NCBI GenBank assembly: GCA_022457065.1
Contig: JAJGBQ010000004.1
Location: forward strand, 744,001 to 808,000
DNA: 64,000 nucleotides
Origin: Curvularia sp. ZM96
Taxonomy: Eukaryota; Ascomycota; Dothideomycetes; Pleosporales; Pleosporaceae
Reading direction: 5' to 3'
Shown: positions 45,032 through 57,023 of the stretch, in pieces
How positions within the stretch are numbered: position 1 is the stretch's first letter
How the letters are laid out: each line of letters begins with the position of its first letter
Notes under the pieces: model-generated
Told to the model about the DNA's origin: nothing
What the model saw: only the letters and a program-made list of their open reading frames with translations
Databases searched by the model: none
Position numbers and translations under genes: made by a program

Positions 45032-45517
45032 AAAAAAAAGTAAAATGAGGACGTGAAGGATATTTTCTACATGTTGTTCTTGGTATCTAGCGTGTGAATA
45101 TGTAATATTATGACATTTACTATTTTTCGTTAAACTTGGGTTGTTTGGTGTCTCCGTGTGTCTTGTGTCTTCGAAAAGTGATGTTGAGGATATGATATCC
45201 TATCGTGGCTGTAAAGGACTGATGAAGCAGACGTGAGACATACAAACGATAGAGTGCACTATGGTTAAGATATCAGAATATCTGCCATCTCATCATCAAG
45301 CAATCCTCTCCTCACAACAGTCGGATGGCACTCCTAGCACTAAACAATAAAAAAATCCATTAGATGCTGACGAGGTTGAAGGAATTTTATAACTCGCCAG
45401 GAGGGCACCGTAGTCCGAGCCTTGAGGGAGGGATAGCTTGATAAAAACTACCCTTTAATTTTGTTTATTTTCTCTCTCTCTTTGCGGCGAAAGGAGTAGT
45501 AGACCTAGCGCTAACGG

Positions 45518-45566
<49 letters not shown>

Positions 45567-45715
45567 GAGTGTTGACTGTCTTCATTCTGCTGTCAAATTT
45601 CATGTACTATATAAATAACACAACACACTCCAGTCTCCATGACGCTATGCCGTGCTTTTTCTTTTTGATTCATCTCGTAAGACATACTATACAAACCTCT
45701 TACAGAGAAAGTACG
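45032..45715. other. Convergent intergenic region with a microsatellite
   Basis: About 680 bases between the 3' ends of FOX2 and HPPK-DHPS. It is AT-rich and contains a poly-A run directly after the FOX2 stop (45032-45040) and the compound repeat annotated separately. No gene. Confidence 0.55.
45521..45566. repeat. Compound dinucleotide microsatellite (CT)n(CA)n
   Basis: An uninterrupted CT run of about 14 units from 45521 passes directly into about 9 CA units ending near 45566. A shorter TCTCTC run lies just before it at about 45,471-45,482. It is in the convergent spacer between FOX2 and HPPK-DHPS and should be length-variable between strains. Confidence 0.95.
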
Positions 45716-47463
45716 CTATTCCTGTACGGAATCCCCTCTTCTTCTCCACAGCGCATCTGCCATCTTGGCAACCTGCGTCATCTCACTAACGTCGTGTACT
45801 CTGAGTATATCCGCACCTCCTTGTATCGCTGCCGTCACGGCAACAGCCGTGCCCCAGACACGTCCTTTGGCTTCCTTTACACCAGTAATCTTGCCGATGA
45901 AGGCCTTTCGACTGGTTCCTACGAGCCATGGCATACCCTCTAGACCAGGATATCTTGCGAGCTGGGCTTGACAGCGGAGGAGTTCGAGGTTCTGGTTGAG
46001 AGTCTTTGCGAAGCCGATGCCAGGATCAAGGATGATGCGCCAGCGCCGCACGCCGGCTTCTTCAGCGGCGTGGACGCGCTGGAGGAGTTCGCGGCCGACG
46101 GTTTGTACGACGCCGTCCGGGTAGTGTGTCATTTCGGGGGTGCTCATGGTCTCGGGCGTGCCGCGCATGTGCATGAGGCAGACGGTGCAGCCTAGACGCG
46201 CCATGGTGGGGAGCATGGTATCGTCCATGGTTCCGGCGCTGACATCGTTGATCATGTTAGCGCCGGCTTGAATGGCCTTCTCCGCGACGCCGGCGCGATA
46301 TGTGTCGACGCTTATGGCGATGTTCTGGGCTTCTGGGATGGAGCGGATGAGGTTTATGGCAGGGAGGACGCGCGCGAGTTCTTCTTCTTCGGAGACTTGC
46401 TTTGCGCCTGGTCGGGTTGACTGGCCGCCTACGTCGATGATGGTGGCGCCGGCTCTTATTTTTGATCGGATGGTTTGTGCCAGGGTGTTCTCGTCGAGGT
46501 TGTAGTTTACACCGCCATCTGAGAATGAGTCTGGGGTGACGTTCAGAATGGACATGATTCGGGTACTGTTTCCAGCTTGCGAAGATGAAATGGGAGAAAG
46601 ATCGGATGCGAGTGGTACTATTGGGACCAGTGGTACCTCGGATTTTGGTAGTTCCTTTAGACGCTGCTGAATGGAGTCCCGATACGGGAAATGTAATTCG
46701 TTGCTCTGTGGTATGAGCCTGGGAGTTGTCAGCTTAGAGCGTCGATACTGACGGCTCATAGCTTACTCAGACAATGGCCGTAGGACGAATTCTCTCTCAA
46801 ACATTAGAGGGTGCGGAATCTGCAGTATTTCATCCGAGTACTCGACATCATCGAACAACAGTATGTCGAGGTCAATATTCCTAGGGCCCTTATCAATGAC
46901 CTTGACACGGCCCATTCTTTTCTCCACAGCCTGCAGCTCATCTAGCAGTTCGATGGGCGAGAGTGTAGTCTCTATCTACCTGGGTTAATTTGGCGCCAGG
47001 ACAAGTTGAAGACGAATCATACCTCACAGGCACCGTTTACAAAGTTATCCTGGTCTAGTACGTACATGGCCTTGCTTTCCCATAGACTGCTGGTCCGTAC
47101 GATGCGTATTTTCCCAGTTGATTCCATCTCTTTGCACGCCTGTTCAATCATGGCTGTCCTGTCGCCCATATTGCTCCCCAGGGCGACGAAGACATTTCGC
47201 TTTCTAGCATTCTTATTATCATGCATACTGGATATGTTTCGTCGAACCCATTTCTGCGGCTCTCGAGACCGATGCCGAGCCTTTCCATTCTGAATATGGG
47301 ATACAGGCACAAGGGCCTGACGATTCTTGTGCAGTGGCCGAAAATTTTCTACAGCTCGAGTTGATATGCGTCTGCTGGAGACTGCAGTTGGTTGTGCTAT
47401 CCGGCGGACAAGGCCTGAGGATAAGGCCCTCGGCATCAGCATACACGGGGCGTTGGAGAGCAT
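45716..47463 (-). CDS. FOL1: Folate synthesis protein, HPPK-DHPS (no aldolase domain seen)
   Basis: Makes dihydropteroate from hydroxymethyl-dihydropterin (pyrophosphokinase, then synthase), the sulfonamide target. Exons on the minus strand are 47463-47023, 46975-46767 and 46718-45716, giving 550 residues. The N-terminal 95 residues are Arg/Ser-rich and look like a mitochondrial presequence (SSGLVRRIAQ, SSRRISTRAV). HPPK follows: VFVALGSNMGDR, SSLWESKAMYV, TTLSPIELLDELQAVE, GPRNIDLDILLFDD, IPHPLM. DHPS follows: MSILNVTPDSFSDGG, IDVGGQSTRPGA, SVDTYRAGVAEKA, INDVSAG, LMHMRG, LDPGIGFAKT, LVGTSRKAFIG. Yeast Fol1 has two dihydroneopterin-aldolase repeats before HPPK; they are absent here, and the next gene starts 291 bases upstream on the other strand. 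Confidence 0.93.
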
Positions 47464-47754
47464 GTTCGCGTGTGACGCAGTCGATCACAAATCAACATAC
47501 CTACTGTCCACAGGCGGTGCTAGTCTCAAACTACCCCAGACGGTGCTAATGCTCAATGCGGCTAGCGCTCTCCGCGCGTCAGTTGTCGTGCCTCGGTTCA
47601 CGGCTCGGTCTTCTGAACGCCAAACCGGGTGGGCTCCTCACCCCATAAGACCTCAGCCAACTCCTCGCCTCTTCACTTTATCCTACCTGCGGAAGTATTT
47701 AGTCTGGACTTATCCTTCTTCCCGCCGTAGTTACACATCATCGCCGCAGCAACC

Positions 47755-48951
47755 ATGGCTTCTCCACGTATGTACTTCTTTGTCATCTTGTCACAGTCTT
47801 CCTTCACGTGTATCCATGGCTAACACATGTCAGAGCAAATCCGCACCAAGCTTACCGATCTGCTCAAGATCCAGCACCCCGTCATACTCGCCGGTATGAA
47901 CGTGGCTGCTGGACCTAAGCTCGCTGCCGCCGTCACAAATGCCGGAGGTCTTGGTGTCATTGGTGGTCTTGGATACACACCCGACATGCTTCGCGAGCAG
48001 ATCGCCGAGCTGAAGGGATACCTGAAGGACAAGAATGCGCCATTTGGTATCGATCTTCTTCTTCCTCAGGTTGGAGGCAACGCCCGCAAGACCAAGTGAG
48101 TTCTTACCGTCTGGTCTTCCTCGAGACGCCGCAAACTGACCAACGATAGCTACGACTACACAAAGGGCAAGCTGAACGAACTTATCGATGTCATCATCGA
48201 GTCTGGCGCAAAGCTTTTCGTTTCCGCAGTCGGTGTGCCCCCCAAGCATGTCGTCGAGAAGCTCCACAAAGCCGGTGTTTTGTACATGAATATGGTCGGA
48301 CACCCCAAGCACATCCAAAAGTGCCTCGATATCGGCGTCGATATCATCTGCGCACAGGGAGGCGAGGGTGGAGGACACACTGGCGACACCCCCACATCCG
48401 TCTTCATCCCAGCGGCCGTCAAGATGGTCCAGGGCCACAAGTCGCCTTTGACCGGCGAGCAAGTCCAGATCGTCGCTGCTGGCGGTATCTACAGCGGTCA
48501 ATCCCTCGCCGCTATGCTCACATTCGGCGCGACCGGTGTGTGGGTCGGAACGCGCTTCATCCTTTGCGAGGAGGCCGGCGCGCCCAAGGTCCACCAGGAA
48601 GCCGTCCGCACCGCCAGCTGGGACGACAACATCCGCACAATCATCTTTACTGGCCGTCCTCTCCGCATCCGCAACAACCCATACGTCAACGACTGGGAGG
48701 AGAACAGGCAGAACGAGATCAAGGAGCTCACTAGCAAGGGCATAATACCCGTCGAGCACGACCTGGAGAAAATGGGCGACGACATTGATGACGAGACTAT
48801 GGACAACGCAAGGCCTTTCCTGATGGGCAAGGTCGCTGCTGTTGTTAACGAGAAGAAGACGGCAAAGGAGATTGTCGACGAGCTTGTCACAGATGCCGTC
48901 AAGGCGCTGCAGGACGGAAACTCGCTCATCGTCTCTAAGCCAAAGCTTTAA
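47755..48951 (+). CDS. Nitronate monooxygenase (2-nitropropane dioxygenase family)
   Basis: FMN flavoenzyme that oxidises alkyl nitronates such as propionate 3-nitronate, giving protection from nitro compounds. Exons are 47755-47767, 47834-48095 and 48150-48951, giving 358 residues. Exon 1 has just 13 nt (MASP). The TIM barrel starts with TDLLKIQHPVILAGMNVAAG, then NAGGLGVIGGLGYTPD. The flavin and catalytic region reads CAQGGEGGGHTGDTPTSV with the catalytic-type His. Downstream come VAAGGIYSGQSLAAMLTFGA and GVWVGTRFILCEEAGAPKVH. The C-terminal half shows a helical lid. It shares a 291-base divergent promoter with HPPK-DHPS. Confidence 0.92.
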
Positions 48952-49391
48952 ATAATGATCCGAATTTAATTTGTTTTATTGTTCTTCCAAGACGTCTTTT
49001 CCAGTCCCAGACGGTGCACGTGATATTAGTATTCACTTGAGGACAAAGTTCTCGTGGCGGCTGTTTGTTGGATTGGAATGTGAACGGTGTAGAACATTGC
49101 TTTCTAAGGCCTTGTCAAGGTCTTGGTGGAGGAGCACAAATACAATGATGTATAACAACTGAAGATGTACTGGGGCTGAATGAGGTTGGTTTCGTAAAGA
49201 ATAATGGTCTATTAAAGTCAAAACGTATGACGAAAGGTATCGCTAGTTATACAAAGCATCTGTACTAAGCCACTTAGTAGATGAATGAACTGAAGAATAA
49301 CTGAAAACAAGAGCTACGTTACTCAGCCCGGGTAGACTAGGCCTTGGTTGGCTGGCATATGTTAGCGATACAACAGCTCGAACAAGGTCTA
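48952..49391. other. Convergent intergenic region, no gene seen
   Basis: About 440 bases between two 3' ends. The start is AT-rich (aataatgatccgaatttaat). No coding frame of note. Confidence 0.55.
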
Positions 49392-50579
49392 CTACTCTCG
49401 GGAAGGAATGCTTACAGTGTCTTTCTTGGGTGAACTGCCGCGCGGTTTTTTGGGCTTTGAACCTGCCTCCGACTCGGGTATCAGTGTAGTACCAGCGCAT
49501 CCAAGGACAACAACAAGTGAGTAGAATGCTACGACGTTTCGACTCAACGCCAGTGTCCACAAGCCGTAGATCACGGTTGACAGTATCCAGTATGATTCGC
49601 GTCTCCATCCACAAAAGCGTCTGTATTCGGATTCAGCGTGTGAGAGATACGCATAGACATAGTCTTGGTATGTGGGGGACGCAAGGATTGCTGCCCATTG
49701 TTGGTGTCGGGTTTTGGCACACAATTTGCGTATATCAGCTGCCTTTGGGGATCGATTTCGAAGCAGGTATCTCCATATGATGCTCAAGTTTCCTTGTGCA
49801 TTGTACGGCTGCTCGCGGTCCATGAAGTCCTCCCATTGTTTCACAGTTTTGATTGCCAACTCTTTGCTGACTGCAAACCATTCTTCATGTCCGTGAACTC
49901 GGTTGGAGCAAGGTAGGCGCATGCGATCATGGCCTAAATCCCATCCTATCAGTGTTTCCAGCCGTTTGCAATTCTTGATGTCCCGATTTGACTCATAAAC
50001 ACGTTCAGGTTCAGATTTGCAGCACCTTCCGTTTTCATTCACTCGTTCGTGAGGGAGTCGTGTCGTCATTCCAATCTTGTAAACCGCGTCCTTGCTATTC
50101 AGATCTCGATAAACATAGATCTTTCCCAACTTTTGTTCGTGAGGACTGACCACAGTTCTGGTTACATCCCATAGTGTGTTGTGTGTCGAGGCAGCTACGT
50201 ATGGTGTAAAGGTTGAAGAGTAGCCTCCGTTGTTGTGCGGTTGTCGTTGAGGGGCATCCGGAATCTCGCCATTTTCCTCAGAATCACTGGAGACTAACGA
50301 AATGCTTTCTCGAAAAACATCGGATGACGATCGAGCCTGGCGTGACCCCGCAGTGTGACGGCGTTCTGATGGGGAACCGTTCATGGACTGCCCATCTTTT
50401 GGTGGAATTTTGGTATTGGTAGCCCTTGCGCCTCGGCCAGGCACGCGTGGCCGTGATACTGGGCGTCGAGTTCTTATGTTTAATGGTTGGTCTGACGCTG
50501 GCTCCGCAAAGGAAGGAGATGACCGAAAGTGGCCGGGAAATTTCCTAATGGGGGACGTGTGGAGAGTAGATGGAGACAT
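49392..50579 (-). CDS. T5orf172/DUF1766-type GIY-YIG-like protein with C-terminal membrane segment
   Basis: Not assigned a biochemical role. It has 395 residues in one exon. The first 145 residues are disordered and Ser/Arg/Pro-rich. The core at about 150-245 matches the fungal GIY-YIG-related group (T5orf172 / meiotically up-regulated 113): GKIYVYRDL, then VYKIGMTTRLPHERVNENGR, a Cys/Arg-rich stretch, VHGHEEWFAVSKELAI. GIY-YIG nucleases use the (G/K)xxY...YxG pattern; here GKIYVY and YKIG are the visible equivalents. Near the C-terminus, a hydrophobic stretch of about 40 residues (YWILSTVIYGLWTLAL and FYSLVVVLGCAGTTLI) would form one or two membrane helices. A basic tail ends the protein. 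Nuclease activity is inference only. Confidence 0.78.
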   Translation of the reverse strand: MSPSTLHTSPIRKFPGHFRSSPSFAEPASDQPLNIRTRRPVSRPRVPGRGARATNTKIPPKDGQSMNGSPSERRHTAGSRQARSSSDVFRESISLVSSDSEENGEIPDAPQRQPHNNGGYSSTFTPYVAASTHNTLWDVTRTVVSPHEQKLGKIYVYRDLNSKDAVYKIGMTTRLPHERVNENGRCCKSEPERVYESNRDIKNCKRLETLIGWDLGHDRMRLPCSNRVHGHEEWFAVSKELAIKTVKQWEDFMDREQPYNAQGNLSIIWRYLLRNRSPKAADIRKLCAKTRHQQWAAILASPTYQDYVYAYLSHAESEYRRFCGWRRESYWILSTVIYGLWTLALSRNVVAFYSLVVVLGCAGTTLIPESEAGSKPKKPRGSSPKKDTVSIPSRE

Positions 50580-51945
50580 GGTAATTGGGTCTTGTGATTC
50601 TGGTGAGGGTTCCTGGTGCTACCTCTTGAGTATAAGTACTACAATCTGTCTAATTTTAGTGGCTGTGAAGCAATGACAATTACTCTCTGCGAGGCACAGG
50701 CGTGGCAGTGCTAAACATTGTTGGCAATGGATCATTGCCCCTGTGGCTTGTTTCGTATGAATCCTTCGAGGAACAACGCTGGCGAGTCGTTGTAGCCGTC
50801 ATTGGTCACTTTGTACAGCTGGACGTGATAGAAAGACATTGCGTTAGTGATCTAGTATCAGAAGAGTAAACGCGAATGGCAGCCAAGGATGTAGTGGGAG
50901 ATTGATGAGTTCACATCATCACCTCTCATTACATCCGGTAGTGTTTCTACACTCGAAGCGGCGGTAAAAGTGGGGATGCCACGGCCGAACCCGCTACTTG
51001 GTAGGTGAATTGAGTCAAGGGAAGGATTCTGTAAACGCAAGGCTGAAATCTTCAGCCCCCAAAATACACGCTGCAGCCTCGAGAAGTGGCGCAAGTAGAG
51101 GCTTAGTGCGACGTTCGGTGTGCCATGTGGCAGTCTCCTTGCATGAGCCAGGCAACGATATCGAATGATAGATAGGACGTTGCGGATGTGATTGAAGCAA
51201 GGACGGACATACACCCGAGAAAGGAACGGCACAAGACTAGAGGGGATCGAGGCTGGATAGCGCGCAAGGCTGGAGACAACACGAGTCGGAAAGAAGCGAG
51301 GGTGTTCTGTGTAACCCTCCTAGATTGCACTTCTTGGCGATGCTTGGCATTTTGACGCGCGGAAGCCGTAATGTTAGCCGCAGCTTGTTCGCAGCGTTGA
51401 TTCCCGGCGGCTCTACGCGCCTTCCTGCTCAAGACCGTTGTACAGAAAAGTGAAACGACACGGACATGATATTGGAATACTGGGAAGGTGTAAAGCATAC
51501 CTGCTCCTATACAAAAACCTCCACTGTCTCTGCAAAAATATTTCCTCCGAGCAAGCACCTCTATATAGCATGTGTTGATGCATGAGAGGAAGAAAAAGAG
51601 GTCAGAAGATCGAGCCATAATGAACCATAATGATGCGATGTAGACACGAACGATCGCTTACTCAGAGGCACAGGCAACGACGTTGACGTACCTGGCTAGT
51701 GGGGTACGCTAGCCAGCCTCCAGTCTGGCCTACGTACCATTCGGGACATTCGCTGACATCTTCACCGACACCCATTTCACCCACAGAGCTCTGTTCATTG
51801 ATGCCTAGCAAAACCGTCTGAATCTATATCTACATGCTCAATATTGCCCAGTCAATCGATTGCGGCTTAGGGCTCAGGTGGAAGGAGATTTTATCGAGAT
51901 AGCAGCTGTTGCACACGTGCTCGAGGCAGCCCGGGAACAGACAAC
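50580..51945. promoter_or_regulatory. Divergent intergenic region upstream of GIY-YIG-like and ABC genes
   Basis: About 1.37 kb. Open frames (up to 171 codons at 51103-51618 minus) show no domain character. It holds the promoters of both divergent genes. Long for this genome, so regulated expression of the transporter is plausible but unproven. Confidence 0.45.
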
Positions 51946-54900
51946 ATGGCGTCGCTACAGACTCCAATCTCACCAAAGCTGTCCTTCTCAGATACACAAC
52001 CAATTTCGCATTGCCACCGCATCTGGGTGAGTGAATCGACGGTATCACTGCTTTCAATATCTGCTGACATCATCAGGACACAGAAGCTGCTAGGTTTACA
52101 CCATGCGCGTTACCTTATGTCTCAACCATCCCAGCCATACTTGCGGCCTTAGTCTTGCTAAGATATTCGCTCAGAGTAACGAGTGCATATTGGCCAAGAT
52201 GGATGAAGCCTTTTGTGCAAGAAACCAAAGAGAAGATAGACGAGTTTGAAGTCGCCCCAACTCGGCGGCCATGGACTGCAACCATTGGGCTTCTAGTTGT
52301 AGCGTCAATTGGCCTTACATTCCAGATCACTCACGTGTTTCTTCCCCTCCATCAGCCGATGGCGATATATCCAGCAATTGCCTGGGTATGCACAGCTCCA
52401 ATTTCTCATAATGTAATGTGACTAACTGGCTCTAGGTTGTTGTGATTGCTATTCTTATGACAGAGCGACCAAGGGCTGCTTCCTTATCTTTGCTGATCCT
52501 TTTTACTGGACTTATGCTTGAGCAACTGATTATGCTGTCTCACAAACAAACTCCTTTTGTGGCAAGCGACCTTCTGTGGGTTGTTGCACCTACGGCATCT
52601 TTTCTAGCAATCATCACCGTGCTTAACATGCCCTTGCGGGATCCGATGTTACCAAGTAAAGACATCAGTGCCGTATATGACACTCCGACAGTTCAACAGC
52701 GTACCCCCGAAGACAACTTGACCCCTTGGCAATACATGACCGTGTCATGGATGGAGCCGTTGATCAAAATAGGTAAATCTGGTCAAATGGAAGACAGCGA
52801 TACCTGGGATCTTGGCTGGGAGTTCAAACATGCACGATTGCACGACGCGTTCAAAACGCTTAGAGGGTCGGTGACAAGAAAGGTGTTTGTAGCAAATGGC
52901 ATAGATTTGCTGTGCACAACCTTCTTCAATATGGTGCATCTATGCGCAGGTAAGTCTTGAACTCTATCTCTCCCCATGTACTGCTAATATAACATCGCCA
53001 GCTCTTCTCACACCTGTATTTCTTCAACGCGTGCTTGCCTCGATGCAACTCCACAACAATCGTGCAACCGTCACATATGCCTGCATTATCCTAGTATTGC
53101 GTTTGATCGCTGCCCAGCTCAATGTCTTCACCCTGTGGTACCAAAGACGTGCGTACGAGAGATGCAGAGGTGAACTTATCACAATGCTCTACGAAAAAAC
53201 TTTGCATCGCAAGATCTTAGGTGCCAAGCAGGACGATGAAAAGGAACAGAATGCCGGTGAAAGTTTTGATGAAGCACGCAACGAAGCCGACGAAGAGGCC
53301 GACACTGAGAACGGATTATTGAAACCGCCTACACAAAAGTGGAAACAGACCTTGCTCGCTTCAATTCGATCATTTTCCAAGAAAGACGCTAAAAAAGCAG
53401 TGAAGGAAAAGAATGACGCTGCATCTATGGGAAAGATACTGAATCTGATGCGCAGCGACGCATACGAGATTGCGCAACGCTTCTGGGAGTTTTCTGACAT
53501 CTTCACTAAACCCGCTGGTGCAATATTCGCAATCATACTCATCTGGCGCATGCTCGGCTGGGCATGTCTACTGGGTGTACTAGCCCTGGGCGTTTCACAG
53601 CTGTTAAACATTGTCATTGCTCGTCTGCAAGTTCACTTTGAGAAGAAGCGCCGATTAGCGACAGACGAGAAGATCCAGCGGACGAACCAGTTTATCGAGT
53701 CTATTCGACACCTGCGTTGGTACGGATGGCAAGACGCATGGCTTGAGGATATCCTTGAGTCGCGTCAGAAGGAGCTGCACTTGCGTATTGCCAACATCTT
53801 CTTTGTGACTTCACTGGCCTTTATCCTACGATTTGGCTCTGGACTCTTCCCAGCTGTTGCATTTTACGCCTTCACTAAAATGGTGGGACAAGATTTGCGC
53901 ATCGACCTCATTTTCCCTGCAATCGACCTTTTCAACCAACTAGAAAGCTACCTTCGAGCTTTGCCTCAGCTGGTAACGACCCTGCTAAATGCGTACGTTG
54001 CAATGGGCCGCATCGAAGAGTTTATGGCCGAACCCGACAAGGAGGAGACCGGTTTGATACCCGAGGGATCCGCCGACCTTAGTCTACATCAAGCATCATT
54101 TGCATGGCCAGGCGTGAACCGGAATGTCCTCTCCGAGATTACTCTGGCCTTTCCTCCTGGGCTGACCGTCGTGTATGGAGAAGTAGCCGCAGGAAAAACG
54201 GCGCTGTTGCAAGCATTGCTTGGTGAACTGGACACAACGGCCGGTGAACTTGTACGCCCTGACCAGATGGTCGCGTACTGTGCCCAAACCCCCTGGCTCC
54301 AGAGTATGAGCATTCGTGACAATATTCTGTTCTCATCTCCCTACGAGGCAGGACGCTACAAGCAAACGCTGGAAGCATGTGCTCTCTTGCCTGACATGGC
54401 GGAGCTTAAGCATGGCGATCTGTCGAACATTGGTGAGAACGGCATTGGTTTGTCTGGTGGGCAGAAGGCTCGTGTAGCATTGGCTCGAGCAGTGTACAGC
54501 AACGCAAAAGTATTGTTATTGGACGACCCGCTATCGGCTCTGGATCATCAGACTGCAGAGTTCATTGTTGCTAAGTTGCTGGCTGGACCATTACTGCAAG
54601 GTCGAACAACGGTCCTTGTTACTCACCGAACGGAGCTCTGTCATGGTATCGCGAAGCAATGGGTTCAGCTGGAACACGGTCGTGCAACGATTCACGAGCC
54701 CACGCAAGCTGACGATGCTGCCGCACTCAAGCGAACACAAACCAACGAAACGGAATCTGAGGAAGAGGCAAAGAAGCGCGAGGAAGAACAATCAGCGGCT
54801 GTTCCAGACAAATTCATCGAGGACGAGCATCGTGCGAAAGGTGGAGTCAAGTGGAGCGTTTACTGGCGCTACGTCAAAGCAGGCACACTTCGATGGTGGT

Positions 54901-56616
54901 CGATAGCCGTCTTCGTCATGGCCGCTTTTCGTGTTCTCGATGTCGCTCAGGTATGGTTCATGAAGTCCTGGGGCGAAAGCTACGACGACACAGATCACCA
55001 TGGACTCTTTGACTTCCTGCCGCCGGCAACCGAGAATGTCGACCCATGGCTCTGGACATTCTTCTTGTTCGTGACTGGAACAGCCATACTCTTTTGGTGG
55101 ACGAATCTTATCATGTTTGGTGTTGGCTACCATGCTGCAAAGACCATCTTCAAGGAAACTGTACAGCGTGTAGCTCATGCAACATTCCGATTCTACGATG
55201 TCACTCCAGTGGGACGATTGATGAACAGGTTGACAAGCGATATGAATACCATTGATGGTGATTTATCAATCGTTTTTACCAGTTTCGCGTGGCAAATGAT
55301 TGGCTGGGTGAGCTGCATTGTCATCATTTTGTCGTCTGCGCCAGCATTCCTAGCTTTTGGGCTGTTACTCTGTTGCGGGTTTGTATACTACTTTCTTCGC
55401 TTCTTGCCCACGTCACAAAGCTTGAGGCGACTCGAGGTAAGATTCACTGCGGAGAGCATCAGTCAAGGGGCATTATACTAACATGAAGCAGATGGTCTCG
55501 CTTTCTCCATTGATGAGCAATTTTGGCGCGCTCGTCGAAGGACTGACTACTGTGCGGGCGTTCAAGGCACAGCATCGTTTCCAGGCCCGCGTCATTGAAG
55601 TCGTTGACAATTTCCAGAAGAATGACCATTTCTACTGGTCGCTACAATCATGGCTAGCTCTACGATTTAGTGTCATGTCAGCCAGCTCCACGCTCGTTAT
55701 GACGCTGATTGCTGTATACACAGGCATCAGCCCTGGACTCACGGCCTTTGTGCTTATTACGGCGGGCAAATTTGTCCTTCATACCGAATGGATGTGCAGA
55801 ATCTACGGAAACCTGGAGATGGACTTCACTAGTGTCGAACGCGTGGTTGAGCTCTTGGATGTTGAGACGGAAGCGCCTGGTGTTGTCGAACCGCCTGCAC
55901 ACTGGCCGACCTACAGTGGTGATATCGAGTTCGATGATGTGACGATCCGCTATGCAGAGAACCTCGATCCGGCACTTCGGAACATCACGCTCAAGATTCC
56001 CGCAGGATCCAACACGGCAGTCATTGGGCGTACGGGCTCTGGCAAGTCGACTCTTGCCCTGAGTCTTTTAGCTACTGTTGCTGCCGAGAATGGCAGGATC
56101 CTCATAGATGGCATAGACATCTCGACTGTGAAGAAGCAGGCTCTCCGCAGCCGCGTCACGTTTCTCGCGCAAGAGCCCGTGCTCTTCCCTGGCACCATGC
56201 GCAAGAACCTCGATCCACTGTCCGAGTACTCTGACGCATCGTGTCTCTCGGTACTCGAAAAGATTGGCGGACAGCAGTACTCATGGAACTTGAACACGAA
56301 CATAGAAGGAGGCGGCAAAGGCCTTTCGCAAGGGCAGCGGCAACTTGTCGGGCTAGCCAGGGCTATGCTACGGAGGTCGCCCATTCTGATCATGGACGAG
56401 GCGACAGCAAGCATCGACTTTGAGACTGCGCAGCGGATCCAGAGTGTTTTGAGAGAGGAAATGAAGAGCAGCACGGTGATTACCATTGCGCATCGCCTGG
56501 AAGCGGTCAAAGCGGCAGACTACTGCGTGGTCCTCGGAAACGGTAAGCTGGTAAAGGCGGGCAGAGCGGAGGACATGCTCAGGGAGGGCAGCGAGTTTCA
56601 GGCGATGCTGGCATAG
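51946..56616 (+). CDS. ABC transporter, ABCC/MRP subfamily full transporter
   Basis: Full-length ATP-driven exporter of the MRP type. Exons are 51946-52026, 52077-52385, 52436-52949, 53002-55436 and 55492-56616, giving 1,487 residues. An N-terminal TMD0-like region (about 40-210) precedes TMD1 and NBD1. NBD1 has Walker A GEVAAGKT, signature LSGGQ and Walker B VLLLDDPLSALD, with Asp in place of the catalytic Glu, as is usual in ABCC NBD1. TMD2 follows (FMKSWGESYDD, RLMNRLTSDMNTIDGDL). NBD2 has Walker A GRTGSGKS, signature LSQGQRQ and a canonical ILIMDEATASID. A highly acidic insertion (QDDEKEQNAGESFDEARNEA) lies inside TMD1. Substrates in fungi include glutathione conjugates and drugs; none can be read from the sequence. 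Confidence 0.94.
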
Positions 56617-57023
56617 AGCATAAATGAGCTTACGGAAGCGTAGCAGCAGACGAATACGAAGTAGATATTATTGGTGGCGTCCAACGCGTTTTCCGGCATT
56701 TTGCCTGTGGGCTTTGGTGTTAGGAGCGGTTGGCGTGAGGCTTGCGTGGCACCGCCACAAATTGCGTTGGCAGATGCAGGGATGCGTGCCGGGCTCCATG
56801 ACCGGCGAGCGGGAATCGTGAAGTCCCGCATATGCCGCGTCTGCAAAGTGTCACAACACATAATCACCCCTAAACTCTTCGTTCCCAAGCATGCGATGAC
56901 ATGAACCGTACAAACCTCTGATTTGCTGCCCATCATCGCCCGTCCTCCGCCCTTAGCGCCTCTACAGTTCCGCCGGAGGTGCCGCTACCTCCGCATCTTA
57001 GCACTCTCACGCGGACACCCGTC
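56617..57023. other. Intergenic between ABC transporter and AKR1
   Basis: About 400 bases between two same-strand genes, with no coding frame of note. It contains the ABC gene 3' UTR and the AKR1 promoter. Confidence 0.5.

Noticed and set aside
47830..48759. 309-codon minus-strand open frame
   Set aside because: Antisense to the nitronate monooxygenase gene; no domain seen.
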